Source: Sphingobacterium sp. UGAL515B_05 (GTDB lineage: Bacteria > Bacteroidota > Bacteroidia > Sphingobacteriales > Sphingobacteriaceae). Taken from it: a stretch of 64,000 nucleotides of DNA. Positions within the stretch are counted from its first letter, which is position 1. Every line of letters begins with the position of its first letter. Location of the stretch: contig NZ_CP109907.1 in NCBI RefSeq assembly GCF_033097525.1, positions 5,394,001 to 5,458,000 of the forward strand, in the 5' to 3' direction. Positions 1 through 8,993 of this stretch are shown piece by piece. The notes under the pieces were generated by a model, which saw nothing but the letters and a program-made list of their open reading frames with translations, had not been told where the DNA came from and did no database searches. The position numbers were made by a program, and so were the translations under genes.

Positions 1-2211
1 TTTTACCATAAAAGGCGTTCCAGGTGTAAAATGCAATTCAGAAACGGACTGCTGTTCATTTCTTAATCGAGTCTCGGTCTCAAACTGCGCTTCATTCCAC
101 TTGGTGTCAAATAAGTTTTGGACCTGCACCAAACAATTCCATTTTCCCAGGCCATAGTTTAGCAGGAGGTCATTGACAAAATAACCTTTAGCACGTACCG
201 AATTATCTTCTATCGCTGGTTTTGTATTCATATAACGATAGCGCAAGTTGGCAGAAATGCCAAGCGGTAACTTCACAGATACCCCTCCTGTACTTGTTAA
301 AGAAGGCACCAGCGGGATATAGTTTTCGCCTTCAGGTTCGTCAATTGCCCGCGCGTAAGCATAATTTATGTCGCTGTCAAAATACAACCAACGGCTAACT
401 TGATAGCGTAAACTCAAATCTGCCCCCAGACGTTTCGTTTTCCCCGAAGGCTCTACGACAGCTTCATCCCCAACATACACAAATTCTTGCTGAAGATACA
501 ACCCCCATAAAGCAGGCTGAATAAAGAGGTTATCAGTTGGCTTCCAGATCAAGCCAAGATCTGCACCATAGGAAACGGGCATAATATCTTTTCCATGTTG
601 TTCCATCACCACGCGGATATCATTGGAATGAAATCCCATACCCGTTTTCAAATATACTTGTGCGCGATGACTGAACGTATATCCAAAGTTAAGCTTTGGA
701 CTGATCCTTGTCGCGGAAGCCTCTTGTCCGGCGGGGTCACTTTTCAGCTTATCATGCAAGTTGAAAACCAAATGATCGACACGTATTGCAGGATTAATAG
801 TCCATTTACCAATACGCCAATCAAGATTGCTATAGCCATGCAGATTCATTTCTACGCCCGAAATATGCGAAAGCCGATCCAATAATTCGTCGCGCTGATA
901 GACATGGTTCAGTTGAAGATCTTTGATATCATCCACTCGGAGTCCAAAACCCGATGTCCAAGAAAGCTGACTATGATCAAACTGAAATTGGCGATTGTAT
1001 TTGTTTTCGATACCATACAGGTATCGATTATCAACCTGCTCTATTTCATCGCCATGAATGGGATCTTTCAGAAAAAAAGTAAAATCGGAAAACAACTGAA
1101 ATTTATAGCGCGACAAGTAAACATTGCTTTCCCAGCTTTCCTGATCACTGATCAGCGCACGGTATTGCATCGCCAAATTCATGCGGGATGTATTTCCGCC
1201 TTCAGTAGAATCGATCGACCCCCAACGGCTAATGAGTTCCTGCCGAACGGCCCGCTCCGGAATCTGACCCGATGCATTCCAACCCGAACTGAATATGGAC
1301 CCCTGGAAATTGATATAATGTTTCCCATCGATCCACTGATTATACTTCGCAAATAGATTGACACGACTAAAATTTTGCTTGATGTCAAAAGGACCATTCG
1401 AATAATTGAACTCACCTGCGGCATAGGCATACTTATTCTGCTCATGATTATTCACCAGATTAAGCATGGCTACCGTACGCCAGGACTCAAAAGAACCCCC
1501 TTCAACCTTAAAAAGATTATGATCCAAATGATCCAAGGTTGTAAAATTAACATAACCCGATGTATTCAAATCACCTTTGTCTGCATAATAGGCCCCCTTG
1601 CCAAAATCAATATCTTTAACCGTTTCTGGAATAATAAAATGAAGATCTGCATATCCCTGACCATGCGCATGAGAGACCATATTAACTGGAATACCATCTG
1701 CAGTAACGGCAATATCTGTACCGTGGTCATTATCAAATCCACGTAAAAATATCTGCTCAGCCTTTCCACCGCCTGCATGCTGTGCTATAAAGAGCCCAGG
1801 AACTTTCCGCAATAGATCTTGCGCCGAATTAACAGGAATCTTACTTAAATCAACTTTGCTCAATGTTTTACTGCTATTGAATGCATCCACCTGAATTTGA
1901 CTCAACTGCACTTCGTTTTTTTGCATCTCGATTTCAATAGGAGACTTTGCTTCTTTTAAGATGTACATCTGATCGAGATAGCCTATCCGGCTCAACAGTA
2001 AGGTGTCCGGAAATGTTCCCGGCTGTACGGAAAAAGCACCATTCGATGCAGTATGACTATGCTTTATTCCACGTTGGTAGCGTATATTGACTTCTTCTAA
2101 TTGCTGTTTACTATCCTTATCTTTCACAGTTCCCTGAATTACATGTTGCTGTGCATAACTGTGGGTCGCAGCCAGTAGGCCTATAAAAAAGGTGATTTGA
2201 CGTTTGTTCAT
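1..2211 (-). CDS. TonB-dependent outer-membrane receptor, 3' end cut by window edge
   Basis: An open frame runs from an ATG at 2211 to the first base of the window, giving 737 residues with no stop, so the C-terminus lies outside. The protein starts with a signal peptide ending near HSYAQQ. A carboxypeptidase-regulatory-like domain follows (about residues 25-105), then a plug domain with the VPGLFIAQHAGGGKAEQI segment, and a long beta-barrel region. Such receptors import chelated metals or other ligands through the outer membrane using TonB energy. It starts 14 bp downstream of the NicO-like transporter gene on the same strand, so the two are probably cotranscribed and a metal ligand such as nickel or cobalt is likely. 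The substrate is inference; the family call is firm. Confidence 0.9.
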   Translation of the reverse strand, partial: MNKRQITFFIGLLAATHSYAQQHVIQGTVKDKDSKQQLEEVNIRYQRGIKHSHTASNGAFSVQPGTFPDTLLLSRIGYLDQMYILKEAKSPIEIEMQKNEVQLSQIQVDAFNSSKTLSKVDLSKIPVNSAQDLLRKVPGLFIAQHAGGGKAEQIFLRGFDNDHGTDIAVTADGIPVNMVSHAHGQGYADLHFIIPETVKDIDFGKGAYYADKGDLNTSGYVNFTTLDHLDHNLFKVEGGSFESWRTVAMLNLVNNHEQNKYAYAAGEFNYSNGPFDIKQNFSRVNLFAKYNQWIDGKHYINFQGSIFSSGWNASGQIPERAVRQELISRWGSIDSTEGGNTSRMNLAMQYRALISDQESWESNVYLSRYKFQLFSDFTFFLKDPIHGDEIEQVDNRYLYGIENKYNRQFQFDHSQLSWTSGFGLRVDDIKDLQLNHVYQRDELLDRLSHISGVEMNLHGYSNLDWRIGKWTINPAIRVDHLVFNLHDKLKSDPAGQEASATRISPKLNFGYTFSHRAQVYLKTGMGFHSNDIRVVMEQHGKDIMPVSYGADLGLIWKPTDNLFIQPALWGLYLQQEFVYVGDEAVVEPSGKTKRLGADLSLRYQVSRWLYFDSDINYAYARAIDEPEGENYIPLVPSLTSTGGVSVKLPLGISANLRYRYMNTKPAIEDNSVRAKGYFVNDLLLNYGLGKWNCLVQVQNLFDTKWNEAQFETETRLRNEQQSVSELHFTPGTPFMVK

Positions 2212-2225
2212 ATAATAGTTAAAAA

Positions 2226-2936
2226 TTACCATCCCAGAAATAACATCCCCGCACCGCAAATTGACAGGACAGCGCCACTAATGGCGTGTACATATCGATC
2301 AAGTTTTTCGGTATCGAACAAGTTATAACCATAAATTCCCAACAAGACCATTCCGACCATGGTTACCACTGTCGTAATGGTAAAAGTGCTAATTAGGGTA
2401 ATCACCTCCGTTATTGAGCGGTGTGCACCTGAAAAAAATAAGAGTGGTATCAATGGCTCCGATGGCCCCATGACGAAAATTGCAAATAATACCAAAGGCG
2501 TTACCTTTGTTTTTTGATGATGGTGATGATGCCCCGATGCGCTTTTCCCATGGGTATGTTCATGCACATAAACTTCATCGCCCATTACATCAAAATGCTT
2601 ATGGGAATGCTTCTTTGACATTTTCCAGATCCCATAAATCAAATATCCAAGTCCAAAAATAAATAGTGCCCAACTCGAAACATTGCCACGCACGTCCTGT
2701 AACCAGCTGATTTTATTGAGCTGCCATCCGAGATAAACGCCAATAATCCCTAGTATGACCGAACTGAAAACATGTCCGAGTCCACATATAATTGTCCATA
2801 ATATAGTTTTTCCCAACGACCATTTTTTCGATTTGGACAATACAATAAAGGGCAGATAATGGTCTGGCCCCGATGCAGTATGAAAAAAACTGATCGTAAT
2901 AGCTGTAATAGCTAATGCATAAAGTGTTGTGTTCAT
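2226..2936 (-). CDS. NicO/UreH-like nickel-cobalt family membrane transporter
   Basis: This 236-residue protein has about six hydrophobic segments. An early HTASGPDHYLPF segment resembles the HxxxxDH metal-binding signature of nickel/cobalt transporters and UreH-like proteins. A cytoplasmic-type loop around residues 110-142 is rich in histidine (HSHKHF, HEHTHGK, then a run of five His), typical of metal-handling loops. A second conserved-looking segment is MGPSEPLIPLL. It probably moves Ni2+ or Co2+ across the inner membrane, although export or another transition metal is possible. It lies between a small Cys/His-rich protein gene upstream and the TonB receptor 14 bp downstream, forming a plausible two-membrane uptake system. 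Family call good, metal and direction inferred. Confidence 0.8.
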   Translation of the reverse strand: MNTTLYALAITAITISFFHTASGPDHYLPFIVLSKSKKWSLGKTILWTIICGLGHVFSSVILGIIGVYLGWQLNKISWLQDVRGNVSSWALFIFGLGYLIYGIWKMSKKHSHKHFDVMGDEVYVHEHTHGKSASGHHHHHQKTKVTPLVLFAIFVMGPSEPLIPLLFFSGAHRSITEVITLISTFTITTVVTMVGMVLLGIYGYNLFDTEKLDRYVHAISGAVLSICGAGMLFLGW

Positions 2937-3056
2937 ATAAATGATTTAATAGCAAAGCAGATGATTAAGCTGCTTTCTTCAAGCAATGATTTGTTACATA
3001 GGTTATATAGTCGTGTATTGACTCAACCAATGATATTCACCAAAAGAAAAAGGGAA

Positions 3057-3443
3057 TTAACCGAAAATTTTAAAGGAATGGTATAGGATACACTTGTCTG
3101 GCAGTCTGTTAGACAAATATTTATTTTGGAGTTCATAAAAACTATGCCACGACTTCTTATCCGTAAATAGCAAGAAAATAGGCAGAATCAGTCCCAAGGC
3201 ACAGTGCCGAACGGCATATGCTAAATGTTGATCATAACTCAATTCGAATGAGCATTCTTCGATCGATCCGAGATAAAAATCGAAATGGGATTGTGATGAA
3301 GCTATTGACGGTTTTGAAGCGTTTTTATAGGCAGCATGTGAACAGACATCCTTGTTTATTTTACCTGTAATAAACATACAGAAAAAAACAATGGGTACTA
3401 ACCTTAAAAGATGTCTTATATACCTATACATAGCATGTCGCAT
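3057..3443 (-). CDS. Small Cys/His-rich membrane-associated protein of unknown function
   Basis: The 128-residue product has a hydrophobic N-terminal segment (LLRLVPIVFFCMFI) that could be a signal or anchor. A second hydrophobic stretch (CALGLILPIFLLF) lies in the second half. It contains five cysteines and eight histidines, a composition fitting metal handling. I do not recognise a named domain. It is the first gene of the apparent minus-strand metal operon, 120 bp upstream of the NicO-like gene. A TAnnTTTG-like box (TAAATTTG, 3463-3470 on the minus strand) lies just upstream of the ATG, without a clear -33 TTG at the right spacing. Operon position and composition support a real gene; the role is unknown. 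Confidence 0.55.
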   Translation of the reverse strand: MRHAMYRYIRHLLRLVPIVFFCMFITGKINKDVCSHAAYKNASKPSIASSQSHFDFYLGSIEECSFELSYDQHLAYAVRHCALGLILPIFLLFTDKKSWHSFYELQNKYLSNRLPDKCILYHSFKIFG

Positions 3444-3824
3444 CCCTATGGGATTGATGAATCAAATTTATTATAAGTTTGCCCTTGCAGAGTAGCACAA
3501 ATCTTGAATTTTATAACCTTTTTATAACCTAGCAAAAAAAACAGGCAGCTAAATAAACAAGATAAAAACCTCATTTAAACCAACAAAAAAGCAATATAAG
3601 ATAAAAAACGAGATTTATAAGTATAAATCAACAGGCTTAAATTAGCACAAATCACGATTTTTTTTATCCTATCCTATTATTCATTTATTTTGCGGCTATC
3701 GGCCATAAATACCCCCCCTGCAACTCAAGCGCTAGTTGCATCGGAATAAACACACAATCATCAGAAAATTAAGCCGCAGAAATGACCTAAATTTTCTGAC
3801 GATCATGCTTAAGCGGATGCGGAG
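3444..3824. other. AT-rich intergenic region with repeats
   Basis: No convincing gene is seen in this 381-bp stretch between doxX and the metal operon. It contains two exact adjacent copies of an 11-bp unit (3509-3530) and a 10-bp inverted repeat (TCAGAAAATT at 3761-3770 and AATTTTCTGA at 3790-3799) downstream of doxX. A 7-bp inverted repeat around 3719-3740 is also present. The 3761-3799 repeat could end doxX transcription but lacks a following U-run. Confidence 0.5.
3509..3530. repeat. Two tandem copies of an 11-bp unit (TTTTATAACCT)
   Basis: TTTTATAACCT occurs twice back to back with no mismatch. The 11-bp period matches the larger degenerate arrays at 9139-9215, 26438-26522 and 53602-53645. 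Two copies alone could be chance in AT-rich DNA. Confidence 0.5.
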
Positions 3825-4196
3825 TTAAAGTATGATTTTAAAGGTTTTGTCTGTGGCCAGCAGCAAAATACTGAGTATGCACATAAGCAATGAGTTGTAG
3901 AAATGATGATATTCCTGATGTGCCATATGGGCTGTAAATGCTGCTACTGCAAAGGGGAACAATACCAGTACTGCCCCATTCTTAAATTGCGGATTATACA
4001 AACCTATTAAGAGCAACACCACTCCCATAAGCTCTCCAATTCCAATAATGACCGTCCAAGTCTTATTAAAACCCAGAGACTGCATGCTATGCATCATGGA
4101 GCCTTTCTGAAACACTTTAAACAATGATGCATAACCAAATACATAAAGGTAGTATGCATAGCTCAACCAATGAGCGACCGATTTAATCATTTCCAT
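3825..4196 (-). CDS. DoxX-family membrane protein
   Basis: A 123-residue protein with four predicted membrane segments and the short DoxX-like layout. Its N-terminal helix contains YAYYLYVFGYASLFKVF, followed by a helix starting WTVIIGIGELMGVVLLLIGLY. Members of this superfamily are small quinone- or redox-associated membrane proteins, often under HxlR-type regulators. Here the gene is divergent from an hxlR-family gene only about 90 bp away, so that regulator probably controls it. No catalytic residues can be assigned. Family call good; function inferred from context only. Confidence 0.8.
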   Translation of the reverse strand: MEMIKSVAHWLSYAYYLYVFGYASLFKVFQKGSMMHSMQSLGFNKTWTVIIGIGELMGVVLLLIGLYNPQFKNGAVLVLFPFAVAAFTAHMAHQEYHHFYNSLLMCILSILLLATDKTFKIIL

Positions 4197-4287
4197 TTTA
4201 TACTTTTTGTTTTCCTACAAATTTCTTTATTAATTTGCATGAATAACAGTACGTACAAGATTGTATGATACCAACAAAAAAGTTCGT

Positions 4288-4653
4288 ATGAACACGCGAA
4301 AAGAGAATTCAACCAATCATATCAATGAGCTATACTGGAAAGATCGTTGTGGTATTGCATTTACCTTAGCCACCATAGGTGGCAGATGGAAAATCAACAT
4401 TCTTTCCTATCTGTTAAATGAAGGTAAACTCCGCTATAGTGAGTTGCGGAAAAAGCTCGTAGGCATTTCAGAGCGTATGCTGATTGCTAAATTAAAGGAA
4501 CTTGAGCAGGACAACCTGATCACTCGAATAGTATATCAGCAAGTCCCGCCAAAGGTAGAATATGAATTAACTGCGCTCGGCCGTTCGCTCGAGGAAATAT
4601 TAACACTAATGGATAAATGGGGAGAAGATAATCTCCCCGAATCAATGCTTTGA
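4288..4653 (+). CDS. HxlR-family transcriptional regulator
   Basis: The product has 121 residues from the ATG at 4288; an in-frame ATG at 4261 would add nine residues of poor quality. The fold is a winged helix typical of HxlR proteins. It has a conserved-looking Cys near the N-terminus (KDRCGIAF), the segment TIGGRWKINIL, then the recognition region LRYSELRKKLVGISERML and a wing containing PPKVEYELT. HxlR regulators often respond to quinones, aldehydes or thiol stress through that Cys. It is divergent from doxX, and inverted repeats (GTACGTAC at 4249-4256 and GTTC-N4-GAAC at 4282-4293) lie at the shared control region. Its 3' end overlaps the convergent DUF2891 gene by 12 bp. Confidence 0.88.
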   Translation: MNTRKENSTNHINELYWKDRCGIAFTLATIGGRWKINILSYLLNEGKLRYSELRKKLVGISERMLIAKLKELEQDNLITRIVYQQVPPKVEYELTALGRSLEEILTLMDKWGEDNLPESML

Positions 4654-5739
4654 TAGTGCATAGAGTGCAAATGTACCTAACCAATGTGACCCCATATAGT
4701 CATCCTTGGTGGTAATATTGGGCAAAGAGTACTTTAAATGTTTATTCGCCAACTTATGCAAGTAACTTAACTCAGGCAGCGCTTTTGCGATACCATTTAA
4801 ACAGTTTGCACGACTAAAATTAAGTCCATCCAGATGGACCAAATGTCCGTCTGTTCGATCTTTTACGATACCTGGTTCTAAATTGAAATCGGGATTAAAC
4901 AGATCTGGCATAAAATCCTTTAACCATTTACGGTAATCCTCCTGTTGCAGCACCAAACTCATACAAAGGGCTTCTTCAAGACAAGGGGAAAGAAAGTCGC
5001 TTCCACTTGGCTCAAAAGCAATATTGCAGCTCTTATCCTGACTATATAAACGGGAGGCATTCGTCATTAATGATTTTTCAAACGTCACATTTCCCGTACT
5101 TCTTGCATAGTCCAAGGACAGAGAAAGGCCAAATGCCGAATTATCATGATACCCTGTTCTAATCGGATAGACTAATTTGGGCAGATATTCTTGATAAGAT
5201 TTTACGATCTGTTTCACCAAGGGTTCAAGATTCGAAGCCCAGCGTTTTGCATCAGTGTCTTCCCAAGTTAATAACTCCTTCTGCAGCTGCAACAACCAGG
5301 CCCAGCCATACGTGCGCTCAAAGTTCTTATTGTTCTTATCTTGAAAGAAATCTAATTCAACGGCCACATTTTCCGCCGTAATATTTCGGTTCAATTGGCG
5401 CCGAATTTCACCCGAACTGTCCAAATTTGGAAATTCCTTCAAAATATGTACAATTGACCAATATCCATGTACAGAAGAATGCCAGTCAAAACAACCGTAA
5501 AAAATTGGATGCAATGTGCGTGGTGCTCTTAGATCACTATCACCACCGAGTACCTGCCCTAACTTATTGGGATATTCCACTTCGATGCAATGCAATGGCA
5601 AACTGAGCAAATGCCTGGCTTGGACACTATCCAAGGTTAAAGGCTGATCATTTGAACTCGTATTTACGTTGATTTCCGAATTATTTTGACATGCAGCAAA
5701 AGCAACGGATAGGCAAATAATCCCTAATATTTTTTTCAT
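4642..5739 (-). CDS. DUF2891 family lipoprotein
   Basis: This 365-residue protein begins with a signal peptide and a lipobox ending AAC (Cys16), so it is probably a lipoprotein. The rest is Trp- and His-rich and alpha-helical. The segments HPIFYGCFDWHSSVHGYWSIVH and GYHDNSAFGLSLSLDYAR match my memory of the DUF2891 family, which is thought to have an alpha/alpha-toroid-like fold. No enzymatic activity can be stated. It lies 32 bp downstream of the sirtuin gene on the same strand and ends inside the convergent hxlR 3' end. Full length with no visible disruption. Confidence 0.82.
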   Translation of the reverse strand: MKKILGIICLSVAFAACQNNSEINVNTSSNDQPLTLDSVQARHLLSLPLHCIEVEYPNKLGQVLGGDSDLRAPRTLHPIFYGCFDWHSSVHGYWSIVHILKEFPNLDSSGEIRRQLNRNITAENVAVELDFFQDKNNKNFERTYGWAWLLQLQKELLTWEDTDAKRWASNLEPLVKQIVKSYQEYLPKLVYPIRTGYHDNSAFGLSLSLDYARSTGNVTFEKSLMTNASRLYSQDKSCNIAFEPSGSDFLSPCLEEALCMSLVLQQEDYRKWLKDFMPDLFNPDFNLEPGIVKDRTDGHLVHLDGLNFSRANCLNGIAKALPELSYLHKLANKHLKYSLPNITTKDDYMGSHWLGTFALYALSKH

Positions 5740-5771
5740 AAACCTCTATTTTATATACTACTATACAATAC

Positions 5772-6461
5772 TTAATAAAGTAATTGTTCTACCAACTTAG
5801 GAACAGCTATTGTCGCTGACTCCTCAAAACACTGTATATTACGTAAAGCCCTGTCACTAGGTATTTTTTTGTCAATTAAAAATGTTTGACAGTGACTAGG
5901 CGCAAATTCTTTAAGTCCTGCAGCAGGATAAACCTGTAAAGAGGTTCCAACAATAATCAAAATATCGGCATTCGAAACCAGGCTTATAGCCTCTTCAATA
6001 GCTGGCACAGCTTCTCCAAACCAGACTATATTTGGCCTCAGCTGACTACCTTTCTCGCAAAGATCGCCCATCTTAATCTCATCACCGACAATGGGATATA
6101 CCAAGCGATCATCTATAGACGACTTAGCCTGATCCAAGCGGCCATGCAAATGAACAATATGAGATGATCCCGCCTGTTCATGCAGTAGATCTACATTCTG
6201 CGTTACAATACTCACCTCGTACGCTGATTCCAATCTTGCTAGCGCATGATGAGCTGCATTTGCCTGTGCCACCAAAGCGGCTTTCCGTCTCAGATTATAA
6301 AACTCCTGGACTAAGGCTGGGTTTTTGTGCCAACCTTCAATTGAAGCAACTTCCATGACGTCATGCCCCTCCCACAATCCATTGGCATCCCTAAATGTAG
6401 GTATACCACTTTCAGCCGAAATACCGGCCCCCGTCAATACAACAATATTTTTCTTTTTCAT
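5772..6461 (-). CDS. cobB: Sirtuin-family NAD-dependent protein deacylase (class III-like)
   Basis: At 229 residues this is a normal-length bacterial sirtuin that removes acyl groups from lysine using NAD+. Visible motifs are GAGISAESGIPTFRD (NAD binding, residues 11-25), TQNVD (87-91) and catalytic His106 in HLHG. Tyr55 and Arg58 in FYNLRR match the Y-x-x-R pair of SIRT5/CobB-type enzymes that prefer succinyl- or malonyl-lysine. The usual four zinc cysteines are not present: only one Cys (GDLCEKGSQLRP) lies in the zinc-module region. It may share a transcript with the DUF2891 gene downstream. Family certain; acyl preference inferred from the two residues. Confidence 0.9.
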   Translation of the reverse strand: MKKKNIVVLTGAGISAESGIPTFRDANGLWEGHDVMEVASIEGWHKNPALVQEFYNLRRKAALVAQANAAHHALARLESAYEVSIVTQNVDLLHEQAGSSHIVHLHGRLDQAKSSIDDRLVYPIVGDEIKMGDLCEKGSQLRPNIVWFGEAVPAIEEAISLVSNADILIIVGTSLQVYPAAGLKEFAPSHCQTFLIDKKIPSDRALRNIQCFEESATIAVPKLVEQLLY

Positions 6462-6538
6462 CTTAAGGCTGTTTGTTAATCCATACTATAGTTAAGTTTG
6501 ACTTTTTATATGACTTTCATCCTGGCTGTAGATCTGGA

Positions 6539-6994
6539 TCATTCATTTATCAACAAGGATGCATAGTTATCCGGCAGCTCAAGTCGGATAGAATCTTTAC
6601 TCAAGGCAGCCTTTCGGTTCATATCATCAAAAGAACGTTGGTAATACACAAAAGCGCTATTTGGAATATGCAGTTCACTGGCTTTCTGCACCTTGAACTC
6701 ATAACGATTATTTTTCAGTCTGACATGCTGATAAATTCGGTAAGTAACAACTTGAATCTGTACTTTATCAAATTTTGGAATGACCTTTAAATCTGCCGGT
6801 TCATGAAAGTATTTATCATTGAAATACATAAATTCATTCGACTCTGCTAATGTTGTAATATCTAACTTACCATCGACAACTTCATTCACTAACGAATCTG
6901 CCCGCAACCGCTCAGTTTTACTTCCGTCACCTGAAGAACAACAAATACATAGAAAAACAATAATTGGGATCAAAACAGTTTTGATTAGATTCAT
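6539..6994 (-). CDS. Small lipoprotein of unknown function
   Basis: A 151-residue product with an N-terminal signal peptide and a Cys pair (LCICCSS) that could serve as a lipobox. The mature part is polar and probably beta-rich (VQIQVVTYRIYQ, RYEFKVQKASEL). I do not recognise a family. It is on the same strand as the sirtuin gene, 77 bp upstream of it, and 160 bp downstream of the fucosidase stop with a terminator between. The reading frame is intact and longer than chance expectation, and the signal peptide supports a real gene. Confidence 0.6.
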   Translation of the reverse strand: MNLIKTVLIPIIVFLCICCSSGDGSKTERLRADSLVNEVVDGKLDITTLAESNEFMYFNDKYFHEPADLKVIPKFDKVQIQVVTYRIYQHVRLKNNRYEFKVQKASELHIPNSAFVYYQRSFDDMNRKAALSKDSIRLELPDNYASLLINE

Positions 6995-7091
6995 AGGTCT
7001 AAGTTATAATAAAAAATGCTTCCTTGCCACAATTCAGGAGAAAATGCATCGAATACCTCCGAAATTGATCAGAATGGTTTATATCCTACGT

Positions 7092-7130
7092 AAAAAAGCC
7101 CGGGATATGTTGTTATCCTAGGCTTCTTTT
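7092..7130 (-). terminator. Rho-independent terminator after the fucosidase gene
   Basis: A GC-rich stem (GCCCGGGATA with TATCCTAGGC, one mismatch, one G-U pair) has an A-run on the left that becomes a U-run on the minus strand. It lies just downstream of the fucosidase stop. Confidence 0.8.
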
Positions 7131-7154
7131 CAATGCTAAGCACTATCCAACCTC

Positions 7155-8993
7155 TTAAAGGTTATTTTCGATAGCACCCACTTTCTCGCGATATAGTTGT
7201 ATTGGCGCATCCAACAACACAGCGATAACGGTCATATTTTTATCCAAGCGCTCCGCAGGTGCCTGAATGTAGATAATACCAGGTATGCTACTCCAATAAA
7301 GCTTATTGAAAACTTCATGGTTGATCATGGAACCGTCACCGACTACCCGGATCCTAGCGACTCCATTTTTGACACCTTTTAATGCAATTGGACCTGTAGG
7401 TTTTCCCTCAACAAACAAATACAAGGTCTGGCGATCTTTGGAGAGTGCACTTAATCCTTCATAATGTCCTTCAGGCAAGCCTTTTCCAGTCTCATAAAGT
7501 GCTTCGGCATGGTCCTTAATCCACTTTAATACCGTCGGATTAGTCGCGTTACTGCTCGGCAATTTGGTATCTAAGCCATCCACGGTTAATCCCGAATTAT
7601 CAAAAATATTTTTTCCTGCATGCAGTGTTGAAGCGATCTGACCTAAAGCACGATCTGTCAACTTATTATCCAACACAGATTTCAACGTAACTTCAGTGTC
7701 CTGAGGCGCAGTCCAACGAAGCGCTTCCGCAAAGTTCAGTGCAATCACGGTAATATCCTGATCAAAGTTTACTTTCGTCAAATCTACTCGAACGGTTCCA
7801 TTTTCCGACTTAAGACTTACTTTCGCGGATGCATCACCGACAACTGAAATGCCTTTAATAGCCGAATGATTGACTAAACCTTTGAGTTGCAATTCGGGTT
7901 TCTGTTCATACACATACAGATAAAGTGTTTTTCCGTCTTTTGATAAAGCAGATTTCCCACCGTAATTCGCAAAAGGAATACCGGCTCTTGTACCATAGAT
8001 CGCAGCCGCATGCTTATGCGTCCATCGCCCCAGCTGTTTCAGAATATTTAATTGCTCATCAGGGATTGTACCGTCTGCTTTTGGACCAATATCCAATAAT
8101 AAGTTTCCACCCATAGAAATACAATCGACCAACGTTCGGATGATCATATTGGGTGATTTGTACTTTTTATCAAAGGGTTGGTAGCCCCAAGAATCATTCA
8201 TGGTATAACAGAGTTCCCAAAATTTAGCATCAGGGCGCGTGACCGGAATCCCTTGCTCAGGTGTATCGTAATCTCCATGATGATTCAATCGGGAGTTTAT
8301 AATAATATTCGGATTATATTTCCGCAAAAGATTTAAGGTCTCTTTCGCTTTCCACTCTTCGGCACTATGTTCCCAATCTCCATCAAACCAAAGTAATTCT
8401 GGCTTATATTGTTCGGATAGCTCGGTCAATTGCTTTTGGTAATATTTCACATAATTATCCCAACGCGTAGGCTCACCTTTCAATTCATAACGCTTTCTAT
8501 TGCGCGTAAAAACATCATAATATGGGTGGCTCCAATCGGGTAACGAATAATACAGTCCAGTGTGCAAGCCCTCTTCTTGTATTGCTTTCACAAACGGTGT
8601 GATTACATCCTGTTTAGCAGCCGCGTCTTGTAATGTAGTGATCGCTTTATCAGCCTTCGTATTCCACATCGAGATTCCGTCATGGTGTTTGGTCGTAATC
8701 ACCGTGTATTTAGCACCAGCTTCTTTAATCAATTTGGCCCATTCCTTGGGTTTATAATCCTTTGCTGTAAACCCATTAAGCTGTTTGATATAATTGTCGT
8801 GGTTAATATAATTATTGAAGAATGACCAAGATTCCGAGATTCCATCTACAGAGTAAATACCCCAGTGAATAAAAATACCCAATTTGGCATTTTCAAACCA
8901 ATCCATTTTTTGCGTTGATACATTGTTCTGAGCTGAAACGTTTAAGCACGCAGACGCCAAAAGAACAAAAAGAGAAATCTTTCGAAACTTCAT
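7155..8993 (-). CDS. Secreted alpha-L-fucosidase, GH29
   Basis: This 612-residue protein has a signal peptide (ending near CLNVSAQ) and a GH29 catalytic TIM barrel over roughly residues 28-350. Recognisable segments are KLGIFIHWGIYSVDG, TTKHHDG, the nucleophile region ELLWFDGDW (first Asp) and the NSR segment after it. The remaining 250 residues form beta-rich C-terminal modules. It hydrolyses terminal alpha-L-fucose from glycans in the periplasm or outside the cell. It stands alone, with a terminator behind it, but is only 1 kb from a sulfatase/SusCD locus, so it may act on the same sulfated fucosylated glycans (inference). Confidence 0.93.
   Translation of the reverse strand: MKFRKISLFVLLASACLNVSAQNNVSTQKMDWFENAKLGIFIHWGIYSVDGISESWSFFNNYINHDNYIKQLNGFTAKDYKPKEWAKLIKEAGAKYTVITTKHHDGISMWNTKADKAITTLQDAAAKQDVITPFVKAIQEEGLHTGLYYSLPDWSHPYYDVFTRNRKRYELKGEPTRWDNYVKYYQKQLTELSEQYKPELLWFDGDWEHSAEEWKAKETLNLLRKYNPNIIINSRLNHHGDYDTPEQGIPVTRPDAKFWELCYTMNDSWGYQPFDKKYKSPNMIIRTLVDCISMGGNLLLDIGPKADGTIPDEQLNILKQLGRWTHKHAAAIYGTRAGIPFANYGGKSALSKDGKTLYLYVYEQKPELQLKGLVNHSAIKGISVVGDASAKVSLKSENGTVRVDLTKVNFDQDITVIALNFAEALRWTAPQDTEVTLKSVLDNKLTDRALGQIASTLHAGKNIFDNSGLTVDGLDTKLPSSNATNPTVLKWIKDHAEALYETGKGLPEGHYEGLSALSKDRQTLYLFVEGKPTGPIALKGVKNGVARIRVVGDGSMINHEVFNKLYWSSIPGIIYIQAPAERLDKNMTVIAVLLDAPIQLYREKVGAIENNL

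Noticed and set aside
904..1778. Open frames of 150 aa (plus), 123 aa (plus), 88 aa and 70 aa overlapping the first gene
   Set aside because: They are out-of-frame or opposite-strand readings of the TonB-dependent receptor, whose own frame is continuous from 2211 to 1 with clear domains.
2956..3056. Cobalamin or nickel riboswitch before the NicO-like gene
   Set aside because: I searched by eye for a B12-box-like motif and a structured leader and saw none; the spacer is short and AT-rich.
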